A DNA stretch of 5,789 bases from an uncultured Eubacteriales bacterium (lineage in GTDB: Bacteria > Bacillota > Clostridia > Christensenellales > CAG-138). A program made the position numbers and the translations under genes. Position 1 is the stretch's first letter. Every line of letters starts with the position of its first letter. Below, in pieces: positions 5,785 to 5,789 of this stretch. The notes below the pieces were generated by a model that saw only the letters and a program-made list of their open reading frames with translations, did not search any database and was not told the origin of the DNA. The stretch is taken from NCBI GenBank assembly GCA_900546845.1, contig UREK01000059.1, positions 1 through 5,789 on the forward strand, in the 5' to 3' direction.

Positions 5785-5789
5785 CGCTC

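Noticed and set aside
5604..5789. tRNA or other structural RNA after carB
   Set aside because: The hairpins do not form a cloverleaf, no TTCRANY T-loop with acceptor pairing is seen, and two of the stems are better explained as terminators.

Overview
The window carries a compact pyrimidine/arginine biosynthesis operon from what looks like a GC-rich member of the Bacillota, probably class Clostridia. The reasons are a canonical AGGAGGTGA Shine-Dalgarno sequence, AT-rich non-coding DNA with TATAAT-type -10 elements next to strongly GC-rich genes, and CarA/CarB/DapF sequences of the clostridial style. The taxonomic call is an inference from sequence style and was not searched.

Layout. Positions 1-60 are twelve perfect copies of the pentamer GCTCT, running off the left edge. 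Positions 61-484 are an AT-rich region without a convincing gene; it holds a short direct repeat, one or two sigma-A-like promoters and the carA ribosome binding site. carA (485-1567) encodes the glutaminase subunit of carbamoyl-phosphate synthase. It overlaps by 14 bases the 1349-codon carB (1554-5603), the synthetase subunit, whose Shine-Dalgarno lies inside the end of carA. Positions 5604-5789 hold no gene but several hairpins in a row: a terminator-like hairpin whose T-tract is on the minus strand, a perfect 14-bp inverted repeat, and a final hairpin with T-tract that probably ends the carAB transcript.

The main point of interest is carB. After a complete CarB (two ATP-grasp halves, oligomerisation domain, MGS regulatory domain; residues 1 to about 1062) the frame runs through a short basic linker into a full-length diaminopimelate epimerase (DapF)-like domain (about residues 1071-1349). 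This fuses a carbamoyl-phosphate enzyme to a lysine/peptidoglycan-pathway fold. In the fused domain one of the two catalytic cysteines of DapF is replaced by glycine (Gly1141) while the second (Cys1291) and most ligand-contacting positions remain. It is therefore unlikely to be an ordinary epimerase and may be a ligand-binding or altered-chemistry module placed directly after the allosteric domain of CarB.

How the genes work together: CarA releases ammonia from glutamine and CarB uses it with bicarbonate and two ATP to make carbamoyl phosphate for pyrimidines and arginine. Translational overlap should keep the two subunits balanced. The role of the DapF-like tail is unknown.
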